Shown piece by piece: positions 51,385 through 60,638 of a DNA stretch of 64,000 nt. Within the stretch, counting starts at the first letter, position 1; each line of letters starts with the position of its first letter. Where the stretch lies: assembly GCF_003722075.1 (NCBI RefSeq), contig NZ_RDSK01000013.1:1-64000 (forward strand). Reading direction: 5' to 3'. Below the pieces are notes generated by a model that did not search any database, had not been told where the DNA came from, and saw nothing but the letters and a program-made list of their open reading frames with translations. A program made the position numbers and the translations under genes. This DNA comes from Methanohalophilus sp. RSK (GTDB lineage: Archaea; Halobacteriota; Methanosarcinia; Methanosarcinales; Methanosarcinaceae).

Positions 51385-51437
51385 ATTTTTTATTCCTCCT
51401 GTGTGATTGGATAAAAAGTAAAAAGACTGTTCAGCCC

Positions 51438-52268
51438 TTATTTGGGGGTAAGGTGCTGGGTCAGTCTGTCAAGGACAATTGCTATTATGACAATACCGAG
51501 TCCTGCCTCGAATCCGACTCCGATATCGACTCTCTGGATTCCTATCAATACCTGGTAACCCAGACCACGTGCTCCGATCATGGAAGCAATAACTACCATT
51601 GAAAGAGCAAGCATAATGCACTGGTTTACCCCTGCCATTATAGTTTTCAGGGCTACCGGGATTTCGACCTTGATAAGTTTTTGCCATGGGGTTGATCCAA
51701 AAGCATCGGCAACTTCTACCAGTTCTTTGGGAACCTGGGTAATTCCAAGGGTTGTAAGCCTGATTGCAGGGGGCATGGAGAACACAACGGTTGCAATCAT
51801 ACCCGGTACGTTACCAAGTCCAAAGAAGATAACTGCCGGGATAAGGTAAACAAATGAAGGCATGGTTTGCATAAGATCCAGAATCGGTCTCAGTACCTTG
51901 TAAAGAGTCTCACTCTTTGCTGCAAGTATACCCAGCGGAATACCTATTATTAGAGCCAGTGCAGCAGACGAAATTACAAGAGCGATTGTTTCCATGGAAT
52001 ATTCCCACAGATCCATACTCAGTATCACTATGAATCCAAGGCCAGTGCCTAAAGCGAGTTTCCAATCCTTTCGCCCAACTACGTATGCAATGGCTGCAAT
52101 TAGCACAACAAATAACAGAGGTGGCATTGCCATCAGTACATCTTTGAAAATATCAATGACAAACCCAAAGAGAGCACTGAATAAATCAAGGATGAAGCCA
52201 AAAGTATCACTAATCCAGTATACTAAAGATTCGACAACGCTTCCTATAGGGAGTTGTGGTACTATCAT
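51438..52268 (-). CDS. Glycine betaine-type ABC permease
   Basis: A 276-aa membrane protein (OpuAB/ProW). Hydrophobic helices fill about 35-265. The EAA loop is [30 protein letters not shown], and [22 protein letters not shown] is the family signature. Its start overlaps the ATPase stop by 4 bp. It serves one or more of the three binding proteins downstream and imports compatible solute under salt stress (family knowledge). Confidence 0.93.
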   Translation of the reverse strand: MIVPQLPIGSVVESLVYWISDTFGFILDLFSALFGFVIDIFKDVLMAMPPLLFVVLIAAIAYVVGRKDWKLALGTGLGFIVILSMDLWEYSMETIALVISSAALALIIGIPLGILAAKSETLYKVLRPILDLMQTMPSFVYLIPAVIFFGLGNVPGMIATVVFSMPPAIRLTTLGITQVPKELVEVADAFGSTPWQKLIKVEIPVALKTIMAGVNQCIMLALSMVVIASMIGARGLGYQVLIGIQRVDIGVGFEAGLGIVIIAIVLDRLTQHLTPK

Positions 52269-53494
52269 TGTTCTACCTCCTCCTCTTGTTCTTCATCATC
52301 TTCTTCTGTGGTCTTAAGTGCAGCAAGGATACTGCCTCTGACTATCACGCCTACAAGCTTTTCGTTTTCATTAACAACTGCAATTGGCTTGTCAGTTTCT
52401 GCCCGGATTGATATGAGGTCCTGTAGTGGAGTATCGACTGTAGTTTTCGGGAACTCTTTTATGACGACATCTTCCATGGTTTTTCCGGCTTTCTGTGCCC
52501 GGACCGCATCATCGGCTTTCAGGAATCCCTGAAGGCGCTTGGCTTTATCTACCACATATATGGAGGATATGCCGTGCTTTTCCATAAGTTTGAGGGCGAC
52601 TTCAAGACCGGATTTGAGTGATACAACCGGATCGGGTCTCTTCATTACATTTTCGGCGGTAAGAATCTTTGTTTTGTCCACACCGGCAACGAACTTGGAA
52701 ACATAGTCGTCCGCAGGGTTTGTGAGAATCTCTTCGGCAGTCCCGATCTGGGCAATTTCCCCATCTTTCATCAGGGCAATACGGTCACCGAGCTTGAGGG
52801 CCTCATCAAGGTCATGTGATACGAAAACAATTGTTTTCTGCATGTTTTCTTCAAGTTCGAGCAACTCGTCCTGCATCTCACTGCGGATAAGCGGATCAAG
52901 GGCACTGAATGCTTCATCCATTAAGAGGATCTCCGGATCTGTTGCAAGGGCTCTCGCAAGTCCGACTCTCTGCTGCATACCTCCACTCAATTGGGATGGT
53001 TTACTGAATTCATGACCTTTCAGTCCAACAGTTTCGATTGCTACTGATGCCTTTTCATGTCTTTCATCCTTTGCGAAATCCTGTATTTCAAGACCATAAG
53101 CAACATTATCAATGATAGTTCTGTGTGGCAAAAGGGCGAAATTCTGGAAGACCATGCTGATCTGTTTTTCCCTTATCAACCTGAGTCTTTCCTTTGATGC
53201 TTTTGTAACATCCTCATCGTCAATCTGTATCGATCCGGATGTGGGTTCAATGAGTCGGTTTAGGCAACGTAGAAGGGTTGACTTACCGGAGCCTGAAAGC
53301 CCCATAAGTACAAAAATTTCTCCTTCATACACATCAAAACTCACATTATACAATCCTACGGTCTGGCCAGTCTTGTTGAAGATTTCATCTTTTGAAAGAC
53401 CTTCTTCAACATAGGACAAAGCTTTGTTTGGATGCTTCCCAAATATCTTCGTTAAGTTGCTAACTACAATTTTCTTCGTTCTTTCCTCAGAAAT
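52265..53494 (-). CDS. Glycine betaine-type ABC ATPase with CBS domains (ATT start)
   Basis: About 409 aa. Walker A is GLSGSGKST (about 65-73), Q-loop [12 protein letters not shown], signature LSGGMQQR, Walker [13 protein letters not shown], and two CBS domains fill the C-terminal 130 residues (osmosensing in relatives). The first TTG/ATG start (53419) would remove [20 protein letters not shown], the first strand of every OpuAA. The only plausible in-frame start is ATT 53494 (reading (M)SEERTKK), with GGGG 8 nt upstream. First gene of the betaine operon; TATA at about 53548-53562. Confidence 0.88.
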   Translation of the reverse strand: MSEERTKKIVVSNLTKIFGKHPNKALSYVEEGLSKDEIFNKTGQTVGLYNVSFDVYEGEIFVLMGLSGSGKSTLLRCLNRLIEPTSGSIQIDDEDVTKASKERLRLIREKQISMVFQNFALLPHRTIIDNVAYGLEIQDFAKDERHEKASVAIETVGLKGHEFSKPSQLSGGMQQRVGLARALATDPEILLMDEAFSALDPLIRSEMQDELLELEENMQKTIVFVSHDLDEALKLGDRIALMKDGEIAQIGTAEEILTNPADDYVSKFVAGVDKTKILTAENVMKRPDPVVSLKSGLEVALKLMEKHGISSIYVVDKAKRLQGFLKADDAVRAQKAGKTMEDVVIKEFPKTTVDTPLQDLISIRAETDKPIAVVNENEKLVGVIVRGSILAALKTTEEDDEEQEEEVEQ

Positions 53495-53546
53495 AAAAAT
53501 AACCCCTTTTTTTTTAATAGGTTATTTAGTAAATATCATAACAATC

Positions 53547-53562
53547 TTTTTTATAAATGTAC
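53547..53562 (-). promoter_or_regulatory. Probable promoter of the betaine transport operon
   Basis: On the minus strand GTACATTTATAAAAAA carries a TATA box about 55-65 bp upstream of the ATPase start. Confidence 0.45.
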
Positions 53563-53692
53563 TTTCAATATTAAACAGGGAATAATCGTTTGGAATTCAA
53601 ACTATAAATGGCTTAATTCCTTTTATACTTTATGGTGATAATTTTTTCTATGAAAAGTGGCGCTATCTGCTGAAAATTCCAGTCTATGTGAA

Positions 53693-53705
53693 TAATTATA
53701 TATTG
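53693..53705 (+). promoter_or_regulatory. Probable promoter of nurA-herA, nearly leaderless
   Basis: TAATTATATATTG lies about 25-36 bp upstream of the nurA ATG (53729), and no Shine-Dalgarno is seen between, so the mRNA is probably leaderless. Confidence 0.45.
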
Positions 53706-53728
53706 TCAGGGACCTCTTTTAGCATTAA

Positions 53729-54982
53729 ATGTCACTTGAACCTATCCATATAAAAGTCATACAGGAAATCGCATCCGGTATTGAAATGGATGTAGAACAG
53801 GATGATGAAGACAGCGATACTACTGATCTTCTTGATTTTTTGAAAGAACTAAAATACGGCTCCAGAATTGTTTTGAAATCTATCGGGAGGCTATACAGGG
53901 GAAAGGTAGATATAGCCCGTATGTCACAATCAAAAGACCCTGTTGAAAGGACTCTTTCTTCTGATAGTGGAAGTACCAACACTTTTCTCTTTGATTCGGG
54001 GCTTGCACTGGATTTCTGTCATTGTGCAATGGCTTCCTCGCCAAGCGATCTTGATATTCATTCCAAAAGAACAATTGTTGCTGCTACTTATTCCTCTTCT
54101 GCAAATGTTACTATCAATACCTCACAGGACTGGAAATTATTTGACAGGGGCAATGGTAGAAGCCGTCTGGTAAAAATTGAAGCAGGTTTGCTGGAGACCA
54201 GGGAAAAACGCCTCGTTCACAATATTGCTCTTTATCTTTCCGAGTCCGAACATATTCTCTGGATGAAAGATATTTTCGCAAAAGGGGATTTCTTCATAAT
54301 GGATGGTCCCATATATCCTAAACAGTTAATGTACTGGATGGTTGTGCCTTCTGAAGAAGTCAGAATAAGGTATGATCCTTCGGCATTGAAAATCCTGCAG
54401 AATTACATTGACATCATGGATCATGCAATGGATAATAGTCTTCCACTGGTAGGGTTTGTGAAAAATCCCGAAGATATGCAGATTGTACAAACGCTTAAAA
54501 AGCAGGAAATGGAGCTGGATATACCCTGGCTGGTAGATGCCCAGTTTTTCAAGAATGTCCTCCATCCTTCTGCTGAAGACTCACGCAATTGTATTACTTA
54601 TACAAACTGGTTCATGCAACCCAATCAGTTCTATGAGAATATGCTCCAGACCACAAGTCCTTTGATGGATAGTTCTCTTTCCCACAAATATGATGCAGAG
54701 GATTATGCATTAACATTTTTTGTAATCTATGTTCCTGCTATGAATGTTCTTTTTAAAGTAGAATCTCCTTATGGTCTGACAAAAGATGATGATATGAGGC
54801 ATCTGCTAACCCGCAAGGTATTATATGACATTTCAATAGGCGGTATCCCACCGACCCTCTCCAAGGTGGATTCTATAGCAAAGATACGCAAAAAAGAAAG
54901 GAAACAGATTCTGGGGCAATTCAGTAAACTCAGGGTTGATACGAAATACAACGATATACGCTGGAGTGATACAGATGGATAA
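53729..54982 (+). CDS. nurA: NurA 5'-3' nuclease
   Basis: A 417-aa RNase H-like nuclease that resects DNA ends together with HerA. The catalytic patch is in the VDIARMSQ, SSDSGSTNTFLFDSGLALDFC and ATYSS segments, with a later acidic DFFIMDGPIYPK and AMNVLFKVESP. It overlaps the herA start by 8 bp, so translation is coupled. It is longer than some NurA because of internal insertions. No mre11-rad50 is adjacent. Confidence 0.85.
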   Translation: MSLEPIHIKVIQEIASGIEMDVEQDDEDSDTTDLLDFLKELKYGSRIVLKSIGRLYRGKVDIARMSQSKDPVERTLSSDSGSTNTFLFDSGLALDFCHCAMASSPSDLDIHSKRTIVAATYSSSANVTINTSQDWKLFDRGNGRSRLVKIEAGLLETREKRLVHNIALYLSESEHILWMKDIFAKGDFFIMDGPIYPKQLMYWMVVPSEEVRIRYDPSALKILQNYIDIMDHAMDNSLPLVGFVKNPEDMQIVQTLKKQEMELDIPWLVDAQFFKNVLHPSAEDSRNCITYTNWFMQPNQFYENMLQTTSPLMDSSLSHKYDAEDYALTFFVIYVPAMNVLFKVESPYGLTKDDDMRHLLTRKVLYDISIGGIPPTLSKVDSIAKIRKKERKQILGQFSKLRVDTKYNDIRWSDTDG

Positions 54983-56765
54983 TGATGACGATATACTTGC
55001 TTATGCCACAGGTGATAAGGGGGACAGTGTATCCACGAAAGAACCGGTTGAAGATTTTGAGGAATATGTTCCTGATGCAGTTGATAATCCGGATGGATTG
55101 TCCTTTGATAATGCGCTGGGTACAATTACAACAGGAATTGACCCGCTGGAAATAACTGAATCAGGTGCACGACTTACTGGTTATATTACTTCTTCGCACA
55201 GGCCGAATGTCAGGCTTGGTACATATGTACTGGTTCCCTACGGAGATGAAGATCTGTTTGCAAGGGTCTGGAAACTGCAGTACCTTCAGGAATTTGAAGT
55301 GGATGATGCGACAGAGTTGCATTCCCTGCGCATGTTAAAGGCCAATAATACCAATGAGATAGATTACAAATTCCTTGCATATCTTGACCCTCTGTGTATC
55401 CTGTCTCCCGTAAAGGCAGGCCTAATGCGCCGCATGGCCGACAGGCTTCCCCGCCCCAATACTCCGATACTACCGGTTTCTGAAAAACTCAAGATCCAGA
55501 CAGGTCTCAACATTCCTACCGAAGGTATTTTCCTGGGACATTTGAGTGTGGGGGGTGAACTTGTCAGGACACATGCTTCTCCTCCGACAGTTGCCTACTA
55601 TCTGCGCAACGATTATTCAATGGGGGATCCTCTCATGTTCCGTCATATGCTGGTGTGCGGAAGTACCGGTACGGGTAAAACCTTCCTTACAAAGAATATT
55701 CTGCGTCAATTCCTGGCATCGGATAACCAGTATCTTGTAAGGGGTGAACAGGGCAGAAAGAAAAACCCATGTCTTGTGATAATGGATCCACAGGATGAAT
55801 ATTCCCAGCTGTTTGAGGACAATGTGGATATAGGATATGCCGATGAAGTAACCTTTGCAGAAGAGGACGTCTTGCATGGAGGCCATCAGGATACAAGGAC
55901 ATTCCTGGCAAGTGTGGAAGGCCAGTCCTATCCGGGTAAATCCCGTGCACAACAAATGGAATTTACAATTCCTTTCGAACTTGTAAGGAATAATTCCTGG
56001 TTGATATCAGCAGCGGAATTGACAGAAAACCAGTATATAGGCCTTGAGCTTTTGCTTGAGGATTATTTCAAGACTCCTGCAAATCATACCTATCAGGGGT
56101 TTACAAATTTCATTGCTGATGAGGGCACACGTTCTGTTTATGTGGATAGCGGGAAAATCCATGAATCTTCCTATGATGCCATTGTGCGTAAGGTCAAAAA
56201 TCGCTCTTTCAGTAAGGTATTCGACCAGCCGGCAAAACCGATTACCGAAATACTTGATGAGGTTTTCAAGCCGGGCAGGGTAAGTGTTTTCCCGACTGAA
56301 TATATAAATAATAGTCGTATCAGGGACCTCATCACTCTCACCTTGATGACAATCGTAGTGGATAACAAACTCAGCACATCAGGCAACGATTCTGTTAAAA
56401 AGACGCCCGTGTTACTGGCTCTTGATGAAGCACACAGGTATCTTTCAGGCGCGGTGTCGGCTCATTCAAGACGTATTGTTTCCCGATTCGCAGATGCAGC
56501 AAGGCAGGGGCGCAAGGAAACACTTGGTCTTTTCCTGATTACCCAGGACCCACAGGATATCGATGACACAGTGCTCAAGCAGATAAATAGTCGGATCATT
56601 CTCAATCTTTCAAATGACAATGCTATAAATGCATTAAATGTTCCACTGGAATTTGAAAAAAGGATTCCCTATCTTCGCAAGGGGCAGATGATAATTCAGA
56701 GTCCGGATAACAGTGATATTGTGGAGATCACCGGTCTGCATAAATGTGTGGTAAAACACGCCTGA
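54975..56765 (+). CDS. herA: HerA DNA translocase/helicase
   Basis: A 596-aa hexameric FtsK/HerA-class ATPase. The N-terminal HAS barrel is at about 55-150 (GARLTGYITSSHRPNVRLGTYVLVPY). Walker A is CGSTGTGKTFLTKNIL (about 236-250), Walker B PVLLALDEAHRYL, and DAARQGRKETLGLFLITQDPQDIDDTVLKQINSRI carries the sensor and arginine finger. The frame is open further upstream, but ATG 54975 gives a natural N terminus. It pumps DNA for NurA during recombination repair. Confidence 0.92.
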   Translation: MDNDDDILAYATGDKGDSVSTKEPVEDFEEYVPDAVDNPDGLSFDNALGTITTGIDPLEITESGARLTGYITSSHRPNVRLGTYVLVPYGDEDLFARVWKLQYLQEFEVDDATELHSLRMLKANNTNEIDYKFLAYLDPLCILSPVKAGLMRRMADRLPRPNTPILPVSEKLKIQTGLNIPTEGIFLGHLSVGGELVRTHASPPTVAYYLRNDYSMGDPLMFRHMLVCGSTGTGKTFLTKNILRQFLASDNQYLVRGEQGRKKNPCLVIMDPQDEYSQLFEDNVDIGYADEVTFAEEDVLHGGHQDTRTFLASVEGQSYPGKSRAQQMEFTIPFELVRNNSWLISAAELTENQYIGLELLLEDYFKTPANHTYQGFTNFIADEGTRSVYVDSGKIHESSYDAIVRKVKNRSFSKVFDQPAKPITEILDEVFKPGRVSVFPTEYINNSRIRDLITLTLMTIVVDNKLSTSGNDSVKKTPVLLALDEAHRYLSGAVSAHSRRIVSRFADAARQGRKETLGLFLITQDPQDIDDTVLKQINSRIILNLSNDNAINALNVPLEFEKRIPYLRKGQMIIQSPDNSDIVEITGLHKCVVKHA

Positions 56766-57878
56766 TCAGGCACGGGGGATGGTGGCCCAGAAAATACTTC
56801 CCTTTCTATCTTCCCTGTCTTCAACACCTGTATGGCCGCCATGTAGTTCCATTATCTTTTTGACAATGGCAAGTCCAAGTCCGGTCCCTTTTATACTGAC
56901 AGATGATCCTGCCCTTTCGAACCTTTCGAATATTAGCTCCTTTTTATTATCGGGTACTCCCTCTCCCTCATCGATGAAACGTATCTTCCACATGCCATTA
57001 TCTTTTATTATATCGATGGTTATTTGGCCTTTTTCAGGTCCGTATTTGATTGCGTTTGAAAGGAGATTGGAAAATGCTTCATGGATTGATTTGTGGATGC
57101 TTGCAGGATATTCGCCGCTGACATTTATTTTCAGGTCAATTTCTTTTTCTTGAATTTCTTCTGTATATTCGTTTGCGACTTTTTTCAGCATCATTGCAAG
57201 GTCTGCTTTTTCGAATTTGATGTCTGTGAGGGTATCAAGTTTTACAAAAACAGATGCGTTTTCAATAAGTTCCAGTATCCTGTTTATGTTCCTGTTGATA
57301 GTAAGGGCCATCTTCTTTTTTTCTGCTTCCTCTTCCCCTTCGATCAGCAACTGTGAGTAACCCTTAATTATTCCTGCAGGATTTTTCAGATCATGACTTA
57401 CGATGTCACCAAATAGCTCTTTGACATGATAATTTTTTTCAAGACTTTTGGTATATTGTTCAAATCTTTTTTCTGCATCCCTTCTTTCTGTTATGTCCCT
57501 GATTATTGCCATATCAGCAGGCCTGTTGTCGTACTCTATGTAAGAGGCACTGATCTCTACAGGAACCCTTAATCCCTTTTTGCTGAGCATTTCGGTTTCA
57601 TATCTTTCCAGGATATCGGGATCTTTTTTGAGCCTGCGATGATATCGTTCGCTGATCATATTGATGCTTTCAGGAGGAAAGATGTTTTTGAAATCCATTC
57701 CCTTAAGTTCTTCGGATGTATATCCGATAATCTCCCTGAACTTAGGGTTTGCAAATTTTATAACATCATCCTGGATTATTATGATCCCATCATTACTTTT
57801 TTTGACCAGGGTGGAATACATATCCATAGGATATTGTTTTGATTTATCCATTTCTCCCACAATTACTCCCCTCTTCAT
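56766..57878 (-). CDS. PAS-domain sensor histidine kinase
   Basis: A 370-aa (or 361-aa from ATG 57851) soluble kinase. A PAS domain is at about 22-135 (SNDGIIIIQDDVIKFANPKFREIIGYTSEEL). The H-box is FGDIVSHDLKNPAG (His about 163), the N-box FSNLLSNAIKYG, G1 FIDEGEGVPD and G2 GTGLGLAIVKKIMELHGG. No transmembrane helix is seen, so it senses a cytoplasmic signal. No response regulator is adjacent; a receiver-only protein lies at 5596. The gene end abuts herA. Confidence 0.92.
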   Translation of the reverse strand: MKRGVIVGEMDKSKQYPMDMYSTLVKKSNDGIIIIQDDVIKFANPKFREIIGYTSEELKGMDFKNIFPPESINMISERYHRRLKKDPDILERYETEMLSKKGLRVPVEISASYIEYDNRPADMAIIRDITERRDAEKRFEQYTKSLEKNYHVKELFGDIVSHDLKNPAGIIKGYSQLLIEGEEEAEKKKMALTINRNINRILELIENASVFVKLDTLTDIKFEKADLAMMLKKVANEYTEEIQEKEIDLKINVSGEYPASIHKSIHEAFSNLLSNAIKYGPEKGQITIDIIKDNGMWKIRFIDEGEGVPDNKKELIFERFERAGSSVSIKGTGLGLAIVKKIMELHGGHTGVEDREDRKGSIFWATIPRA

Positions 57879-57980
57879 TTGGCGATAATTTAGTTACTAA
57901 TAGGGCTATGTACTGTTTTTGTTTTATCTTTTTGCCGAAACGTATATATTCAGGTAATACCTATGAAGGGCCGCACAAAT

Positions 57981-58054
57981 GGGCCGGTAGCTTAGTCAGG
58001 CAGAGCGATGGACTCTTAATCCATAGGCCGAGGGTTCAAATCCCTTCCGGCCCG
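57981..58054 (+). tRNA. tRNA-Lys (anticodon CTT)
   Basis: Acceptor GGGCCGG/CCGGCCC, D arm with AGCTTAGTCAGGCAGAGC, anticodon stem ATGGA/TCCAT with loop CTCTTAA (anticodon 58015-58017, CTT) and T arm GAGGG/CCCTT. The discriminator is G. CCA is not encoded (CCT follows), so it is added after 3' trimming. Confidence 0.95.
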
Positions 58055-58246
58055 CCTATTTTGTTGTTCTTTGCAATTTTCCAAATCATATTCAATATTT
58101 TTCTTTCTTCTATTTTGGATTAAAAATAGGCTAAACAACAAAACCTATATACTACTTTCTCAATATTTATTGATACGGAATGGGGTTCCGTGGGGTGATA
58201 GTTAGCCATCTATCTCATTCCTAACTGTAAAGGAGGATTTGAAAAG
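58055..58246 (+). promoter_or_regulatory. Leader with folded structure before the DUF3303 gene
   Basis: A TATA-like CCTATATACT is at about 58143-58152. The following leader can form GGAATG (58179-58184) with CATTCC (58216-58221), and inside it GATAG with CTATC. The Shine-Dalgarno AGGAGG is at 58231-58236. No known riboswitch class is recognised. Confidence 0.4.
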
Positions 58247-58507
58247 ATGTTATATATGGATATTAGTACATGGGAGCCAACACTCAGTGATAAGGTAATT
58301 GAACACTTTAAGGAATTGAAAGTTCCATCAGGTATCAATATAATCAAACAGTGGGTTGACCTTACAGGAGGACGTTATTTCATCCTCTACGAATGTGATG
58401 ATGCAGAAGCCTATGCGGCTTTCAACCTTCCATGGTCCGACATCTGTGAAATAGACAGTGTTCCTGTGATGGAATCGAGCAGATTCATTGCCTTGATGTC
58501 AAAATAA
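58247..58507 (+). CDS. DUF3303-family small protein
   Basis: An 86-aa ferredoxin-like (dimeric alpha-beta barrel) protein, with MDISTWEPTLSDKVIEHFKELKVPSGINIIKQWVDLTGGRYFILYECDDAEA matching DUF3303/mono-oxygenase-like small proteins. Function unknown. ATG 58247 has a strong AGGAGG Shine-Dalgarno 10 nt away; ATG 58256 is a possible alternative. Monocistronic, with a structured leader. Confidence 0.75.
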   Translation: MLYMDISTWEPTLSDKVIEHFKELKVPSGINIIKQWVDLTGGRYFILYECDDAEAYAAFNLPWSDICEIDSVPVMESSRFIALMSK

Positions 58508-58526
58508 TAAAGTTTTTCGGGGGAGT

Positions 58527-59105
58527 TCAATCTTCCCCTATAAGTTCTACTTCTTTTTTATCATTGCCGATTTCGATCTCAACGATTCCGGGGCGAAATG
58601 GGGTTGTATCGTAAGTATAACTAATATTACCTTCAGGATCGGCTCGAATGACCTGTGAGGCCTTTACATCCATCTGAACCGTTTCTGTATTTTCCTGAGC
58701 ATCTCCATTGATGTTTATATTGAAGGTGCCGGAAGGCACATTTGTGTCTATGTATGTGGCCACTGAATCTTCAGCATCCCTGTGTTGTCGGAAAGGCATC
58801 AACATTTTAACGGTAAATGTCATGTTTTTAACAGGCCTTGTTTGGACTTTAAATTCATTCGGCCCTTCTGGAATGTGTACTTTCCGGAAATCATGGCTGT
58901 ACCTGCCATCATGTACCGCAACCGCAACATTAAATCTCACGACCATATTTATGCGGGCTTCGGGCTTGGTATTGCCCGTTATTGTGATGTTTTCCCCGGG
59001 CTTGAGATGCTTGTGTGATACGTCCCACTCAATATCAGAGTCCTTTGTGTCTGGCTTTTCTTCTATAGGTCTCAATATTGAGCTTACAATTTTGTAAAAC
59101 CCCAA
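58527..59105 (-). CDS. Conserved archaeal protein of unknown function (192 aa)
   Basis: A 192-aa all-beta protein (WDVSHKHLKPGENITITGNTKPEARINMVVRFNVAVAVHDGRY ... PSGTFNININGDAQENTETVQMDV). It resembles Ig-like sandwich proteins, but there is no signal peptide. I do not recognise a named family. It converges with DUF3303. The segment PFRPGIVEIEIGNDKKEVEL closes the last strand. Confidence 0.6.
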   Translation of the reverse strand: MGFYKIVSSILRPIEEKPDTKDSDIEWDVSHKHLKPGENITITGNTKPEARINMVVRFNVAVAVHDGRYSHDFRKVHIPEGPNEFKVQTRPVKNMTFTVKMLMPFRQHRDAEDSVATYIDTNVPSGTFNININGDAQENTETVQMDVKASQVIRADPEGNISYTYDTTPFRPGIVEIEIGNDKKEVELIGED

Positions 59106-59262
59106 AAATATGTTATATCCGGTTGCTGAAATAAAATTTCCCCTGATTTTACAAGCATAATTGGACGTATGCCAATTTATTTTCTTAGGCCCGTTTTCAA
59201 CGAGTCGTTTATATGTATTATCGGTTATTATCTTATATAAAATTCACAGGAGAGTGAGATTT

Positions 59263-59433
59263 GTGCCCAAGGTTAGTGTGGATATCCCCCAGCAGTTGCT
59301 GGATGACCTTAATTGTCACGTAGGGGAAGATAGGAAATTCGTGAGTCAGTCGGATGCTATCCGGACTGCAATACGTAAATTACTGGATAGGATGGATGAT
59401 GTGGATACAAGGCATGGTAGAGTTAAAGAATAA
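59263..59433 (+). CDS. Ribbon-helix-helix (CopG/NikR-like) DNA-binding protein
   Basis: A 56-aa RHH regulator from GTG 59263 with GGAGAG 9 nt upstream: MPKVSVDIPQQLLDDLNCHVGEDRKFVSQSDAIRTAIRKLLDRMDD. The beta strand KVSVDIP and helices with SQSDAIRTAIRKLL match the fold. The ATG-less longer frame is not credible. It converges by 11 bp on the TIM-barrel gene. A TATA-like ATCTTATATAAAA is at about 59229-59241. Confidence 0.85.
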   Translation: MPKVSVDIPQQLLDDLNCHVGEDRKFVSQSDAIRTAIRKLLDRMDDVDTRHGRVKE

Positions 59434-60211
59434 GATTTGATTTTAAATAATCCATACATTCTGTACCATTTTCCAGATTTTTCATTTCTGTAATGAACAA
59501 CCCTTCATAACCGTCAACCCTGTCAAATACTTTTTCCCAGTCAATACAGCCCCTGCCAAGAGGGAGGTGTTCATCCCGTTTTTCATGGTTGTCATGTATG
59601 TGGGAATGGACCATTACTTCCCTGCAGGAATCCAGAAACTCATCAAGCAAGCCCATTGTATTGGCATGGCCGATATCCAGTGTCATGCCTATATTATCCG
59701 AATCTACCTTTTCTATTATTTCCAGTATTTCAGCAGGATATTTTCCGAATATGTGAGGCATATCTGGCATATTTTCCAGTGCAATCATAATTCCTTCTTC
59801 CCCTGCAATGGTGCTTACTTCTTTCAGGGTTCCTATCGTATTGTCCCAGGCCTTTTCAGGATATAATGCTCCTTCAGGAGATAGATAGCCAGGATGGATT
59901 ACTGCAATTTCAGCAAGACCTGATGCCATGTGCAGACAATGTCCCATCTGCCTTATAATTTCTTTATGGATACCGGGATTGAGGGTTGCAAGGTTTATGT
60001 CAGAAAATGGCAGGTGTATTGTGAAGGTCAGGTTTGTTGTATCCTTTATTTGTTGTACCCTGTCAATGTTTTCAGAAGTAATTTTCTGTTTTCCTTCCTG
60101 TACAAGTTCGATTGCTGAATATCCCATCTCTTCCAGTTCATAAGCCCATTCAAGTGGCTTTTCTCCGCTTGCTCTTGCAGAAAACCCGATTGCCGGTGAC
60201 AACTTACTCAC
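59423..60211 (-). CDS. Sugar phosphate isomerase/epimerase-like TIM-barrel protein
   Basis: A 262-aa AP-endonuclease-2/xylose-isomerase-like barrel (COG1082). Metal ligands are seen in LPFSDINLA, VIHPGYLSPEGALYP, IALENMPD, MTLDIGHANTMG, HSHIHDNHEKRDEHLPLGRGCIDW and FITEMKN. The substrate is unknown. It overlaps the UPF0201 gene by 8 bp. Confidence 0.85.
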   Translation of the reverse strand: MSKLSPAIGFSARASGEKPLEWAYELEEMGYSAIELVQEGKQKITSENIDRVQQIKDTTNLTFTIHLPFSDINLATLNPGIHKEIIRQMGHCLHMASGLAEIAVIHPGYLSPEGALYPEKAWDNTIGTLKEVSTIAGEEGIMIALENMPDMPHIFGKYPAEILEIIEKVDSDNIGMTLDIGHANTMGLLDEFLDSCREVMVHSHIHDNHEKRDEHLPLGRGCIDWEKVFDRVDGYEGLFITEMKNLENGTECMDYLKSNLIL

Positions 60212-60638
60212 CTTCTCTTAATGGGGGCATTTTCTTTTCATAAACAGGTTTTCCTTCTTCTGTGGGAGGGGCTAACCAGTTTATTATATCTTCCAGTTCC
60301 CCTTCATTACATTTAATTTCCACATGGATCGACCCGAGCTCTTCTTCTCCTGCAGGAAAACTGATGCGTCCTACAAAAGCAACCTGTTTATTGAGCATGA
60401 AACTTATTTTTTCTTCCGGGCTGTGTATTCCTTTTTCGAGAACGGATCTTGCGGTATCGAGAATTTCTTCATCCCGCAGCAGGCGGTGTAAGATCTGCAG
60501 GTCACGATGGTTGCAATCTATAACTGCGATATTATCATCTAAACGGGGTGCAAGACCACTAATTCTTGTGAGTGCCCCACAGACCTTTGAGGCATCCTCT
60601 GTTGGATTTACAGGGGCCCATAACTTAACTCTGGCCAT
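60204..60638 (-). CDS. UPF0201 family protein
   Basis: A 144-aa archaeal protein (ARVKLWAPVNPTEDASKVCGAL, LLRDEEILDTARSVLEKG, ISFMLNKQVAFVGRISF, LGSIHVEIKCNEGELEDIINWLAPPT), matching the UPF0201 pattern. Function unknown; it may bind RNA. It overlaps the UPF0200 gene by 14 bp; some archaea have the two as one fused protein, which supports both calls. Confidence 0.85.
   Translation of the reverse strand: MARVKLWAPVNPTEDASKVCGALTRISGLAPRLDDNIAVIDCNHRDLQILHRLLRDEEILDTARSVLEKGIHSPEEKISFMLNKQVAFVGRISFPAGEEELGSIHVEIKCNEGELEDIINWLAPPTEEGKPVYEKKMPPLREGE

Noticed and set aside
53729-56765. nurA-herA as a phage-defence system
   Set aside because: The proteins fit the normal archaeal DNA-end resection pair, and no defence genes are adjacent.
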